From: Mycobacterium sp. E787
Lineage (GTDB): Bacteria; Actinomycetota; Actinomycetes; Mycobacteriales; Mycobacteriaceae
Assembly: GCF_001668725.1 (NCBI RefSeq)
Contig: NZ_LZKL01000084.1
Location: 1-64,000 of the forward strand
Length of the DNA: 64,000 nucleotides
Direction: 5' to 3'
In this document: piece after piece, positions 8,564 to 19,026 of the stretch
How positions within the stretch are numbered: the first letter of the stretch is position 1
How the letters are laid out: each line of letters opens with the position of its first letter
Program-made: the position numbers and the translations under genes
Notes under the pieces: generated by a model
The model's database searches: none
The model's input: the letters and a program-made list of their open reading frames with translations, nothing else
Told to the model about the DNA's origin: nothing

Positions 8564-9421
8564 GTGGGCACCCCGGTGGCGCCGATCATCGAAGAAACAG
8601 GTGAGCCTGTGGATCGGCTCGGGATCGGTTTCCTCGGCGGGTTCGGGCTCCCGCCAGTGGAATTCGTCAACCTCACCGGCGACCTCGGCTGCAGGCACAT
8701 GTCCGTTGTGGTGCGGGGAGCGCCGCTGGTGCCCCTGGGTTATCAGCCCTACTCGCTGCGCGATGCGCCGCTCAGGCGTGGCATCCTCGCGGCCATGCGG
8801 GAGCGCGACGTGACCATCTCGCTCGGCGACGGGTTCCTGGTCCTGCCCGGCGCCGAAATGGGCGGCTTCGCCGAAGATCTCGATGTGCTGGCCGAACTGG
8901 CCGTTCCCCGGATCAACGTCGTCAGCCTCGACCCCGACCTCGACCGCACCTTCGACCAATTCGCGCTTCTCGCGGAGCTTGCGGCCCAACGGGGGATCCA
9001 GACGGTCGTCGAGCCGGTACCGGGCCTGACCGTCGGTGACCTGCGCACCGCACTGGCCGCTGTGAATCACGTGGCGCGGCCCGATTTTCGCCTGCTGATC
9101 GACACCATGCACCTGGTGCGATCGGGTTCCGGCGCCGCCGAGCTGGCGGCGATCGACCCCGGCCACATCGGTTATGCCCAACTCAACGACACCACCTTGC
9201 GTCCGCGCGGCGACAACTACATGGAGGAAGCCATGTTTGAGCGCATGGTGCCCGGCGAGGGCGAATTGCCGCTGCGCGAAATCCTTTCCGCGTTACCGCC
9301 CGACATCGTCATCGAAATCGAAGTGCCACGGCGGTCGCTGGCGCTGGCCGGTGTCGCCCCGGTCGATCGCTTCCGCCCCTGTGTCGAAGCGGCGCGCCGG
9401 CTGCTGGCCGAGATTCCTTGA
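8564..9421 (+). CDS. sugar phosphate isomerase/epimerase-like TIM-barrel protein
   Basis: A 285-residue xylose-isomerase-like TIM-barrel (AP-endonuclease 2 superfamily). The features seen are GIGFLGGFGLPPVEF at the N-terminus, metal-binding type segments VVEPVPG, LLIDTMHL and YAQLNDT, and a C-terminal IEIEVPR. The GTG at 8564 is the first reasonable start and has only a weak Shine-Dalgarno. It is divergent from TetR and shares its intergenic operator, so it may belong to the same regulon. The substrate is unknown; in this family it is often a sugar, hydroxypyruvate-like or inositol-derived compound. Confidence 0.8.
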   Translation: MGTPVAPIIEETGEPVDRLGIGFLGGFGLPPVEFVNLTGDLGCRHMSVVVRGAPLVPLGYQPYSLRDAPLRRGILAAMRERDVTISLGDGFLVLPGAEMGGFAEDLDVLAELAVPRINVVSLDPDLDRTFDQFALLAELAAQRGIQTVVEPVPGLTVGDLRTALAAVNHVARPDFRLLIDTMHLVRSGSGAAELAAIDPGHIGYAQLNDTTLRPRGDNYMEEAMFERMVPGEGELPLREILSALPPDIVIEIEVPRRSLALAGVAPVDRFRPCVEAARRLLAEIP

Positions 9422-9537
9422 TCCGCGTCAGGCCATCGGGGCGGCCTGGCCGAAAGGCTCGGTCCTGGCCGCGGAGCAGCGCCCTGGGCTCGAACGGGGC
9501 CAAACCCCTACACCCCGGGCAGGCGCGCAGTGCAGGT

Positions 9538-10536
9538 TCAGCTCGGATTGCGCAGGGGAAGCCCGGCGGCGCGATAGATCGCGTCGATGACGGTCATGTT
9601 CTCGATCGCGTCTTCCGGGGTCGTCTCAAACGGCTGAGCGCGTAGCACCGCCCCGGCGAAAGCGTCCAGTTGATAGGCGTAGGAGGGACGGCGCGAGAAT
9701 CGCTCCACGCGTTTGCCCTCGGGCGACCGGACGCTCAGCCGATTGATCAGGTGCGGTAGCACCGGATTCAGGACGCGTACCTCGCCCTGTTCGCCGACCA
9801 CCCGCGCGCTGATCTCCAGCAGCCGCGACGACCACATCGAGCAGCGCACCCGGCCGGCGTGCCCGCGGGCGAACCTCACCTCGGCGGTCATGGCCCGGTC
9901 GACGCGCGGGTTCCGCAATTTCGCCTGTGCCGAAACGACTTCCGGGGTCGAACCGCCGAACGTGCGCACCATGTGGACCGCGTAGCAACCCGCGTCCATC
10001 GTCGCCCCGCCGGCCAGCGAGTAGTTGTAGCGGATGTCGGAGAATCTCGGCAGCGGGAAGCACAGGGCGGCCTCCACCCGCTGGAGCTTGCCGAGCTCGC
10101 CCGAGGCGATGATCTCCTCGACGCGCCGGGTCAACGGGTGATAGCGATAGTGGAAGGCCTCCATCACCACGCGGTCCGAACTCGCGGCCAAATCCGCGAT
10201 TTCGCGCGCCTCGGCGGCGTTGGCGGCGAACGGCTTTTCACACAGGACGTGCTTGCCCGCGGCCAGCGCGGCGCGGGTCCACCGGCCGTGCAGGCCGTTC
10301 GGCAGCGGGATGTAGACCGCGTCGAGGTCCGGGTCGGCGATCAGCGCTTCGTAGCTGTCGTGCACGCGGGCGATGCCGTGTTTGCCGGCGAAGGCCTTCG
10401 CGCGCGACGCATCGCGTGCCGCGACCGCGGCCACCTCGACCTCGCCGCTTTCCTTGGCCGGGTTGACGAGCGCGAGGGGCGCGATGCGGGCCGCACCCAG
10501 GATCCCGAACCGGATCGGAGCCCGATTTTCAGCCAC
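9538..10536 (-). CDS. Gfo/Idh/MocA family oxidoreductase
   Basis: A 332-residue NAD(P)-binding oxidoreductase. The N-terminal Rossmann segment FGILGAARIAP is followed by the conserved EKPFA motif near residue 98, in which the Lys is catalytic in the family, and by the C-terminal alpha/beta domain with YNYSLAGGATMDAGCYAVH. The family oxidises or dehydrates sugars and related polyols. It starts with GTG at 10536. It is convergent with the TIM-barrel protein at 8564 and both could act on sugar-like compounds, but nothing else links them. Confidence 0.88.
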   Translation of the reverse strand: MAENRAPIRFGILGAARIAPLALVNPAKESGEVEVAAVAARDASRAKAFAGKHGIARVHDSYEALIADPDLDAVYIPLPNGLHGRWTRAALAAGKHVLCEKPFAANAAEAREIADLAASSDRVVMEAFHYRYHPLTRRVEEIIASGELGKLQRVEAALCFPLPRFSDIRYNYSLAGGATMDAGCYAVHMVRTFGGSTPEVVSAQAKLRNPRVDRAMTAEVRFARGHAGRVRCSMWSSRLLEISARVVGEQGEVRVLNPVLPHLINRLSVRSPEGKRVERFSRRPSYAYQLDAFAGAVLRAQPFETTPEDAIENMTVIDAIYRAAGLPLRNPS

Positions 10537-10621
10537 GGGTCAGACGCTAGCACTTGGTCAGATCCGCCGCGGCCACCGTTGAAATCGACGTCGGCGCCCA
10601 GGCCCGAACTCGCCGGAATCG

Positions 10622-12271
10622 TCACGCGCGGGCCGGGAGCACGTGGTCGCCCACCCGGTCGGTCGACAAGCACAACGAGCAGACGTGCGCGCCGTGGGTT
10701 GCACAGGCCAGCATGTCGGGGCGTTCGTAGTCGTGATGGCAGACGTGGCACTTCAACTGCTCGGCCGAGGGGTTGCCGTGGCCGTCATACATGGGCAGGT
10801 CGATGCCGTCGTCGCTGCGCCGCAGGTAGTACCTGCCCTTCGTCGCGATCGCGAGGACGGGCGGCATGACCACCGCCAGGACGATCGCGACGAGCGGCGA
10901 ATACGGCCGAAGCGCCGCGCCCAGGCCGCCGAAGAACGCGACGATCGACAGCCCCGCGGCCAGCAGCAACGAACCGAAGCCGACCGGGTTGATGGCGTAC
11001 AACATGCCGCGTCGGAACTCGGGCGTCCTCGGCGACAGCTTCAGCAGGTATTTGTTGATCACGATGTCGGACGCCACCGCCACCACCCACGCCATCCCGC
11101 AGTTGGCGTAGAACCCGAGGATGGTGTTGAGGAAGTCGAACATGTTGGCTTCCATCAGGATCAGCGCGATGACGAGATTGACGCCGAGAAACACCACGCG
11201 CCCGGGATAGTGCTTGGTGACGCGGGTGAACGAGTTGGTCCACGCCAGTGAGCCCGAGTAGGCGTTCGTCACGTTGATCTTGATCTGGCTGATCACCACC
11301 AGGACCACGGCGAGCGTCAGCGCCAGCCACGGCGGCATGAAGTTGCGGTAGATCAGCAGGAACTGGTGGACCGGCTGGTTGGCGATCGGCGTCGAGCCGG
11401 CGACGTTGGAGATCAGGTAGACGGCGAGAAACAGGCCGATGACTTGCTTGATCGCCCCGAACACCACCCAGCCGGGGCCGGCCAGCAGCATCCAGGTCCA
11501 CCAGCTGCGGGCGTTGGCCGGCGTCCGGGGCGGCATGAAGCGCAGGTAGTCGATCTGCTCGGCGATCTGGGCGATCAGCGAAAGACACACCCCGGCCGCC
11601 AACAATGTTGAGCCGATGTTCATTTGGCCGTTACCCGCGCGGCCGCCGTACGCGAAGAACTGGCCGATCGAGTGCGGGTGGCCGACCAGCAGATAGACGA
11701 ACGGGGCGACCATCAGGATCAACCAGAGCGGCGTGGTCCAAACCTGCAGCTGGGAAAGGACTTTCATGCCATAGATCACCAGCGGGAAGATGAGCAGCGT
11801 CGAGCAGGCGTAACCCAGCCACAGCGGCACGTGAAGCCCCAACTGGAGGCCCTGGGCCATGATGGAGCCCTCGAGCGCGAAAAAGATGAACGTGAACGTC
11901 GCGAAGATGACGTTGGTGACCACCGACCCGTAGTAGCCGAAACCGCTACCGCGGGTGATGAGATCCAGGTCGATGTTGTAGCGCGCGGCGTAATAGGCCA
12001 GCGGCAATCCGGTCAGGAAGATCACCCCCGCGAAGATCGCGATGCCGCACAACGCGTTGCCGGTGCCGTAGGCGATCCCGACGTTCGCGCCGATCGCGAA
12101 GTCGGCGAGATACGCGATGCCGCCCAGGGCCGAGATGCCCACCACCGCGGTGGACCACCGTCGGTAGCTGCGCGGCGCGAAGCGCAGCGTGTAATCCTCC
12201 AGCGTCTCCCTGGCCGCCGTCATCGTGTCGAGATCGGCCGCCGCCACGGACTTCTCGATTCCGCGCGTCAT
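10622..12271 (-). CDS. NCS1-type (purine/cytosine permease-like) membrane protein with Cys-rich C-terminal tail
   Basis: A 549-residue protein with about 12 hydrophobic segments in the pattern of the nucleobase:cation symporter-1 family (SYRRWSTAVVGISALGG near the start, ISQIKINVTNAYSGSLAWTN in helix 8). After the last helix comes a cytosolic tail with C508-x2-C511, C523-x2-H526 and C531-x2-C534, which looks like a small zinc ribbon. Similar tails occur in transporter-type receptor domains of sensor kinases, but no kinase follows here. It may be a transporter, or a sensor that signals through its tail. The substrate is unknown, and its neighbours do not point to purine metabolism. Confidence 0.82.
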   Translation of the reverse strand: MTRGIEKSVAAADLDTMTAARETLEDYTLRFAPRSYRRWSTAVVGISALGGIAYLADFAIGANVGIAYGTGNALCGIAIFAGVIFLTGLPLAYYAARYNIDLDLITRGSGFGYYGSVVTNVIFATFTFIFFALEGSIMAQGLQLGLHVPLWLGYACSTLLIFPLVIYGMKVLSQLQVWTTPLWLILMVAPFVYLLVGHPHSIGQFFAYGGRAGNGQMNIGSTLLAAGVCLSLIAQIAEQIDYLRFMPPRTPANARSWWTWMLLAGPGWVVFGAIKQVIGLFLAVYLISNVAGSTPIANQPVHQFLLIYRNFMPPWLALTLAVVLVVISQIKINVTNAYSGSLAWTNSFTRVTKHYPGRVVFLGVNLVIALILMEANMFDFLNTILGFYANCGMAWVVAVASDIVINKYLLKLSPRTPEFRRGMLYAINPVGFGSLLLAAGLSIVAFFGGLGAALRPYSPLVAIVLAVVMPPVLAIATKGRYYLRRSDDGIDLPMYDGHGNPSAEQLKCHVCHHDYERPDMLACATHGAHVCSLCLSTDRVGDHVLPARA

Positions 12272-12352
12272 CCCAGCCCCCCGCCCTTGCCCGCCGCAAA
12301 TACGCGCCGAAGATAGCCGATGCGCCTGGTGGTTTCCTGTGAGGGCTGGCCG

Positions 12353-15060
<2,708 letters not shown>

Positions 15061-15106
15061 TCATCGCCTCGTCCCTTCCCACAGCCGGCACGGCGCTGTA
15101 CATTAC

Positions 15107-15124
15107 GTTTAGTACGTACTGAAC
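15107..15124. promoter_or_regulatory. 18-bp operator-like palindrome upstream of the GbsR/MarR gene
   Basis: GTTTAGTACGTACTGAAC is a dyad with a perfect AGTACGTACT core and only one mismatched pair over 18 bases. It ends 18 bases before the MarR-type start codon, the position expected for autorepression. It could also affect readthrough from the nitronate monooxygenase gene. Confidence 0.6.
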
Positions 15125-15142
15125 GAACAGTGTGAGGTCGTG

Positions 15143-15613
15143 ATGTCGCCGGAAGAGGCCGAGTTCGTCGACCGCCTCGGGCTGTTCTTCGAGCTCCTCG
15201 GCGCCACCCGCACCATGGGCCGGGTGTACGGCTGGCTGCTGATCTGCGATCCGCCGCGGCAGTCGTTGACCCAGCTGGCCGACGCGCTGTCGGTGAGCAA
15301 GGCGTCCATCAGCACCGTTGCCCGGCAACTGCTGGAAGGCGGCATGGTGCAGCGCCTGCCGAGCCCCGACCGCCAGCATCTCTACCGGGTGGCGCCGGGC
15401 GGGTTCACCAGCGTGCTGGAAACGCAGCTGTCGCTGATGCGGCTGGGCATCGAGCCCGCCGAGTTCGCTCTGTCCGTGCTGGGTGACGACCGCGCCGAGC
15501 AACGGCAGCGTGTCGAGGACTTCCGCGATTTCTGCGAGTTCTGCACCCGGGACTATCGCGAGGAGCTGATGCGCCTGTGGACCGAATATCGGGAGGGGAA
15601 AAGGCAGCCATGA
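15143..15613 (+). CDS. GbsR/MarR family transcriptional regulator
   Basis: A 156-residue winged-helix protein. RVYGWLLICDPPRQSLTQLADAL leads into the recognition helix SVSKASISTVARQLLEGGMVQRL (outline, residues about 28-72), as in mycobacterial GbsR-type MarR regulators. The ATG at 15143 has GAGG five bases upstream; a GTG three bases earlier is too close to it. Its stop overlaps the next ATG (ATGA), so it is coupled to the methyltransferase. The palindrome at 15107 is the obvious candidate binding site. Confidence 0.88.
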   Translation: MSPEEAEFVDRLGLFFELLGATRTMGRVYGWLLICDPPRQSLTQLADALSVSKASISTVARQLLEGGMVQRLPSPDRQHLYRVAPGGFTSVLETQLSLMRLGIEPAEFALSVLGDDRAEQRQRVEDFRDFCEFCTRDYREELMRLWTEYREGKRQP

Positions 15614-16428
15614 CTTTGACGGACAAAGTCGACTTCAGCGACGTGGCGTGGGGTTCGGTGGAGTGGACGAACCTGTGCACCCTGTATCTACGGGCATACG
15701 AAAGCCGTTCGCCCGCGCCCATTCTCGGGGACACCGCCGCCGCTGAGGCGGTGGACCGCATCGATTACGACTGGGCCCGGATGCGTCGCGCCATGCGCCC
15801 GGGCTCCAACCAGTACATGGTCACCATGCGCGCCAAACAGCTCGACGACTGGAGCGCCAACTTCCTGCGCCGCCATCCGGACGCCGTCGTGCTGCACCTC
15901 GGCTGCGGCATGGACACCCGGGCGTTGCGGCTGAACCCACCGAATACCGTGCGGTGGTTCGACGTCGATCAACCCGACGTGATCGCGTTGCGCCGCAAGC
16001 TGTACGACGACCGTGACGGCTACCGGATGATCGGCTCGTCGGTGACCGACGACTGGCTGGACGAGGTCTCGACGGATCGTCCCATGCTGATGGTCGCCGA
16101 GGGGCTGGTGATGTATCTGACCGAACCCGAGGTGCGCACGCTGCTGCGGCGCCTCACCGACCGGTTCGGCAGCGGGGAACTCCTGTTCGACACCGTGTCG
16201 CCGATGGGTCCCCGGCTGTCCAAGCTGTTCACCAAGGGCATCACCAAATGGGGCATCCGCGACGCCCGCGAGATCGAGCGATGGAACCCGCGCCTGCGCC
16301 TCCTCGAGCGGTCCACCGCGGGGGCGCTCTGCGAGCGGATACCCTCGGCGCCGCTGCGGCTGCTGTGGCGCCTGGTCAACGCCACGCCCCTGCGCAACTA
16401 CGACGTGCTCAACCGCTTCGCTTTCTGA
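15610..16428 (+). CDS. class I SAM-dependent methyltransferase, leucine carboxyl methyltransferase-like
   Basis: A 272-residue protein of the mycobacterial LCM/PPM-type methyltransferase group. The SAM site is VLHLGCGMDTRALRLN near residue 95, then DVDQPDV and VAEGLVMYL. Relatives often act on small carboxylates or polyketides; the substrate here is unknown. The ATG overlaps the regulator stop, and an AG-rich Shine-Dalgarno region precedes it. Coupling to a MarR-type repressor suggests a ligand-induced two-gene unit. Confidence 0.88.
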   Translation: MTLTDKVDFSDVAWGSVEWTNLCTLYLRAYESRSPAPILGDTAAAEAVDRIDYDWARMRRAMRPGSNQYMVTMRAKQLDDWSANFLRRHPDAVVLHLGCGMDTRALRLNPPNTVRWFDVDQPDVIALRRKLYDDRDGYRMIGSSVTDDWLDEVSTDRPMLMVAEGLVMYLTEPEVRTLLRRLTDRFGSGELLFDTVSPMGPRLSKLFTKGITKWGIRDAREIERWNPRLRLLERSTAGALCERIPSAPLRLLWRLVNATPLRNYDVLNRFAF

Positions 16429-16443
16429 CGCGTCCTCCGCTGG

Positions 16444-17436
16444 TCAGCTGGCCGCACCGCGAACGGCCGGTGCCCGCATGCCCATCACGCGGTCGATCGC
16501 CTCGCCGACGCACTGCGGGTGCTCCCCGAGCAGCATGTGCCCGGCCCCCGGCCGGTGCAGGTGGGTCGCGTCGGGTATCGCGGCGACCATGTCCCGCGCG
16601 TGCTCGGCCGGCGTCGTCTTGTCCGCTCCGCCGCTGATGACGATCGTGTTGGCGACAATCGAGGCCAGCGCCGCGTACTGGTCGTAGCGCTTCAGGCTGG
16701 GCAGGAAGCCGGCCGCGGTCGTCAGCGAGACCGAGCGGATGGCGGATGCGGTGAGAGCCGCGGCGCCGTTGCGGTCGGCGCCGGTGTACTTGATCAGACC
16801 GTCGACGACGGGCCGCACAAATCCCCTGATCGTCTTGTCCATGGCGCGGCGGGGCAGGTGGTGAACGAGGTCGAACAGCAGCTCGGTGGCGCGGCTGCCC
16901 AGCAAGCGGCCGAGCCCGCGCTCGGCCAGCCGACCCGCCGCGGTGGCGACCAGGACGAGGCCCTGCGGGTCCACCGGGCGCTCGGCGGCGGGGCGGGCCA
17001 GGTATGCGAGCGCCGTCATGCCGCCCATCGAGTGGCCGGCCAGCGTGAGCGGTCCGTCCACGCGCAGGATGGTGAGTACCTCGGACAGGTCGGCGGCGAG
17101 CCGGTCGATGCGGTACGTGTGCATGTCGGCGCCGGTCGAGCCACCGTGGCCGCGGTGATCGTAGGTGATGATCCGAAGGCGGTCGCCCCACTGGCGCTTC
17201 AGGTGCCGGACCTGTAGTTCCCAGCTCGCCTGCGTGAGGCAAAGGCCGTGCAGCAGGACCACGGTGTGCTCGCGACCCGCCGGGTTGTGGTCGCGGACCG
17301 CCAGGCGCACGCCGTCGCTGGTGACCACAGTGCGCTCGACATAACCGTTGCGCTTGGCGTCCAGTCGTTGCGGAAACGGCTGGGCGGCAGCGCGATACGC
17401 ATTTGTTCCCGTAGTCAGGTCTGGCTGAGTGAACAC
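16444..17436 (-). CDS. alpha/beta hydrolase
   Basis: A 330-residue alpha/beta hydrolase. It shows VVLLHGLCLTQASWELQ (oxyanion), YDHRGHGGS, the nucleophile elbow GHSMGG, VISGGADKTTP (acid residue) and GAGHMLLGEHP (His). The GTG at 17436 has AGGAGT five bases upstream, making it better than the ATG at 17487. The 206 bases upstream of it hold no gene but carry an 18-bp element (17557-17574) shared with the neighbouring kinase gene. It is probably a lipase/esterase or epoxide hydrolase-like enzyme with unknown substrate. Confidence 0.88.
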   Translation of the reverse strand: MFTQPDLTTGTNAYRAAAQPFPQRLDAKRNGYVERTVVTSDGVRLAVRDHNPAGREHTVVLLHGLCLTQASWELQVRHLKRQWGDRLRIITYDHRGHGGSTGADMHTYRIDRLAADLSEVLTILRVDGPLTLAGHSMGGMTALAYLARPAAERPVDPQGLVLVATAAGRLAERGLGRLLGSRATELLFDLVHHLPRRAMDKTIRGFVRPVVDGLIKYTGADRNGAAALTASAIRSVSLTTAAGFLPSLKRYDQYAALASIVANTIVISGGADKTTPAEHARDMVAAIPDATHLHRPGAGHMLLGEHPQCVGEAIDRVMGMRAPAVRGAAS

Positions 17437-17556
17437 GGCGGACTCCTGCTCGGTGCGATGTCGAGCGGGTCCCGACACCTTGTGCACTCGAAGCTACGGA
17501 GCGGCGCCGGCGCCGGCGCGCTTGTGCGCAATAGCCACGCAACAAGCGATTTTCAG

Positions 17557-17574
17557 CTTTTGCGCATTGTGCTC
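17557..17574 (-). repeat. 18-bp upstream element, copy 1
   Basis: On the minus strand GAGCACAATGCGCAAAAG lies 121-138 bases before the hydrolase start. It is identical at 17 of 18 positions to the element at 18942-18959, which is placed 124-141 bases before the kinase start in the same orientation. The surrounding 206 bases hold no coding sequence that I can support. Confidence 0.55.
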
Positions 17575-17642
17575 ACCGGCACTCGGGTCACCCGGGCCGG
17601 GAATCAGACCCCTTGCTGCGCAACGTGATTCGCCCGGTTTGG

Positions 17643-18818
17643 CTAGTCGCCTGCCGGGCCGTCGTGTCCCTTGCCGTGGCCCTTACCGGGCCCGTGCGGT
17701 GGCGGAGCCGGCGCCGGAGGCTGTTCCGTCGGAGGGGGCGGCGGCACGGGATTGTTGACGGGTACCGGCGACGGGGTGCTGGTGGTCACCGGTTCGGTGG
17801 GCGTGGGCACCGGCGCGGGGTTGGCCGCGAACGCGAAGAGCACGACAAGCACCGCCAGCACCGCCCCGAGGGTGGCCAGCAGCTTCTTGTGGCGGCCCGA
17901 CAGCCGCGGGACGGGCGGCGGCGCAGACGGGTTCACGACAGGGGGAGGCAGCGGCATGTCCAGCACCTTGGTCGGCGGCCGCGGCGGTGCGGCGACCGCG
18001 CCAGTGATCCGGCGGCCGTGCAAGACGTCTCGCATCTCCTCGGCGCTACCGAAACGGTGGCGAGGATCGGGTGCCATCGCGCGCTTGATGACGGTGAGCA
18101 GGGCGGGGTCGACGTCGGGGCGCAACCGGGCAAGCGGCGGCGGCCGGTCGTGCAGGATGGCGCGGGCGAGCGCGGCCATGTTGTCCTGTGGGAAGGGCCG
18201 ATGCCCGGCCAATGCCTCGTAGCCGACGACGCCGACGGCATACAGGTCATCGGCCACCGTGGCGGGCGCGCCGGCGAGGCGCTGGGGGCTCAGGTAGGCG
18301 ATGGTGCCGACGACCTGGCCGGTCTGCGTGTACGCGACACCCGGGGTCTTGGCGATCCCGAAGTCCGCGACCTTCATGACTCCGCCGTCGGCGGACAGCA
18401 GAACGTTGCCCGGCTTGATGTCCCGATGCAGGATTGCGGCACGGTGCGCCGCCGTGAGCGCGGCGAGAATGTTGTCGAGCGTCGCGCGGGTGTCCGGCGG
18501 CGGGAGAGGACCACCCGCGATCTGGTCGGCCAGGGTGATGCCTGGCAACCGCTCCATCACGATGAACGGCATCCCATTGTGCTCGCCACTGTCGTGGACC
18601 GCGACGATGTTCGGATGGTTCAGCGCGGCCGCCGCGCGCGCCTCCGCGTCGAATCGGCTGCGCATGTCGGTCCGCGTATTGAGCGCCGGGTGCAGCAGCT
18701 TGATGGCGACGGGGCGACCCAACCGGGTGTCCCAGCCGTCGCGGACCTCGGCCATGCCGCCACCGCCCAGCCTGCCGCGCACCTCGTAGCGGCCGGCCAG
18801 CAATACGAGGGTGTTCAT
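17643..18818 (-). CDS. membrane Ser/Thr protein kinase (Pkn family)
   Basis: A 391-residue kinase. The Gly-rich loop is GRLGGGGMAEV, then Lys40, HRDIKPGN with HRD at 131-133, DFG at 152-154 and activation-loop Thr at 164 and 166. One helix (about 313-332) crosses the membrane, followed by a short Pro-rich outer tail ending in a Gly-Lys-His-rich segment. The APE motif reads S-P-Q: the conserved Glu is Gln, which is unusual. The ATG at 18818 was chosen because the family starts just before the Gly-loop; longer frames are non-homologous. The 208 bases upstream hold no gene. The neighbouring hydrolase shares an upstream element. Confidence 0.92.
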   Translation of the reverse strand: MNTLVLLAGRYEVRGRLGGGGMAEVRDGWDTRLGRPVAIKLLHPALNTRTDMRSRFDAEARAAAALNHPNIVAVHDSGEHNGMPFIVMERLPGITLADQIAGGPLPPPDTRATLDNILAALTAAHRAAILHRDIKPGNVLLSADGGVMKVADFGIAKTPGVAYTQTGQVVGTIAYLSPQRLAGAPATVADDLYAVGVVGYEALAGHRPFPQDNMAALARAILHDRPPPLARLRPDVDPALLTVIKRAMAPDPRHRFGSAEEMRDVLHGRRITGAVAAPPRPPTKVLDMPLPPPVVNPSAPPPVPRLSGRHKKLLATLGAVLAVLVVLFAFAANPAPVPTPTEPVTTSTPSPVPVNNPVPPPPPTEQPPAPAPPPHGPGKGHGKGHDGPAGD

Positions 18819-18941
18819 TCGCCCTGCCAATCCCGTGCGACCTTGTTGACGATCGTGCGTTGGACGCAAAGACGGACGTCCAGGCTCGGCTACCCGAAGA
18901 CCCGCGGTTCGAAACCCGCGCCCGCAACCGTCTGCCCCACA

Positions 18942-18959
18942 CTTTTGCGCGTTGTGCTC
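18942..18959 (-). repeat. 18-bp upstream element, copy 2
   Basis: On the minus strand GAGCACAACGCGCAAAAG lies 124-141 bases before the kinase ATG. It differs from copy 1 at one base. The intergenic region 18819-19026 otherwise shows no gene. Confidence 0.55.
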
Positions 18960-19026
18960 GGTCGGCGAGTCGCGCTGGGCGGCGGCGACTGCGCGTGCCC
19001 CCGGCAATTGAGCCGCGAGGACGGTT

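Noticed and set aside
18901..18925. tRNA T-loop-like sequence (GGTTCGAAACCC)
   Set aside because: The five-base stem around it does not pair beyond two positions on either strand, and I could find no acceptor or anticodon arms in the flanking bases.
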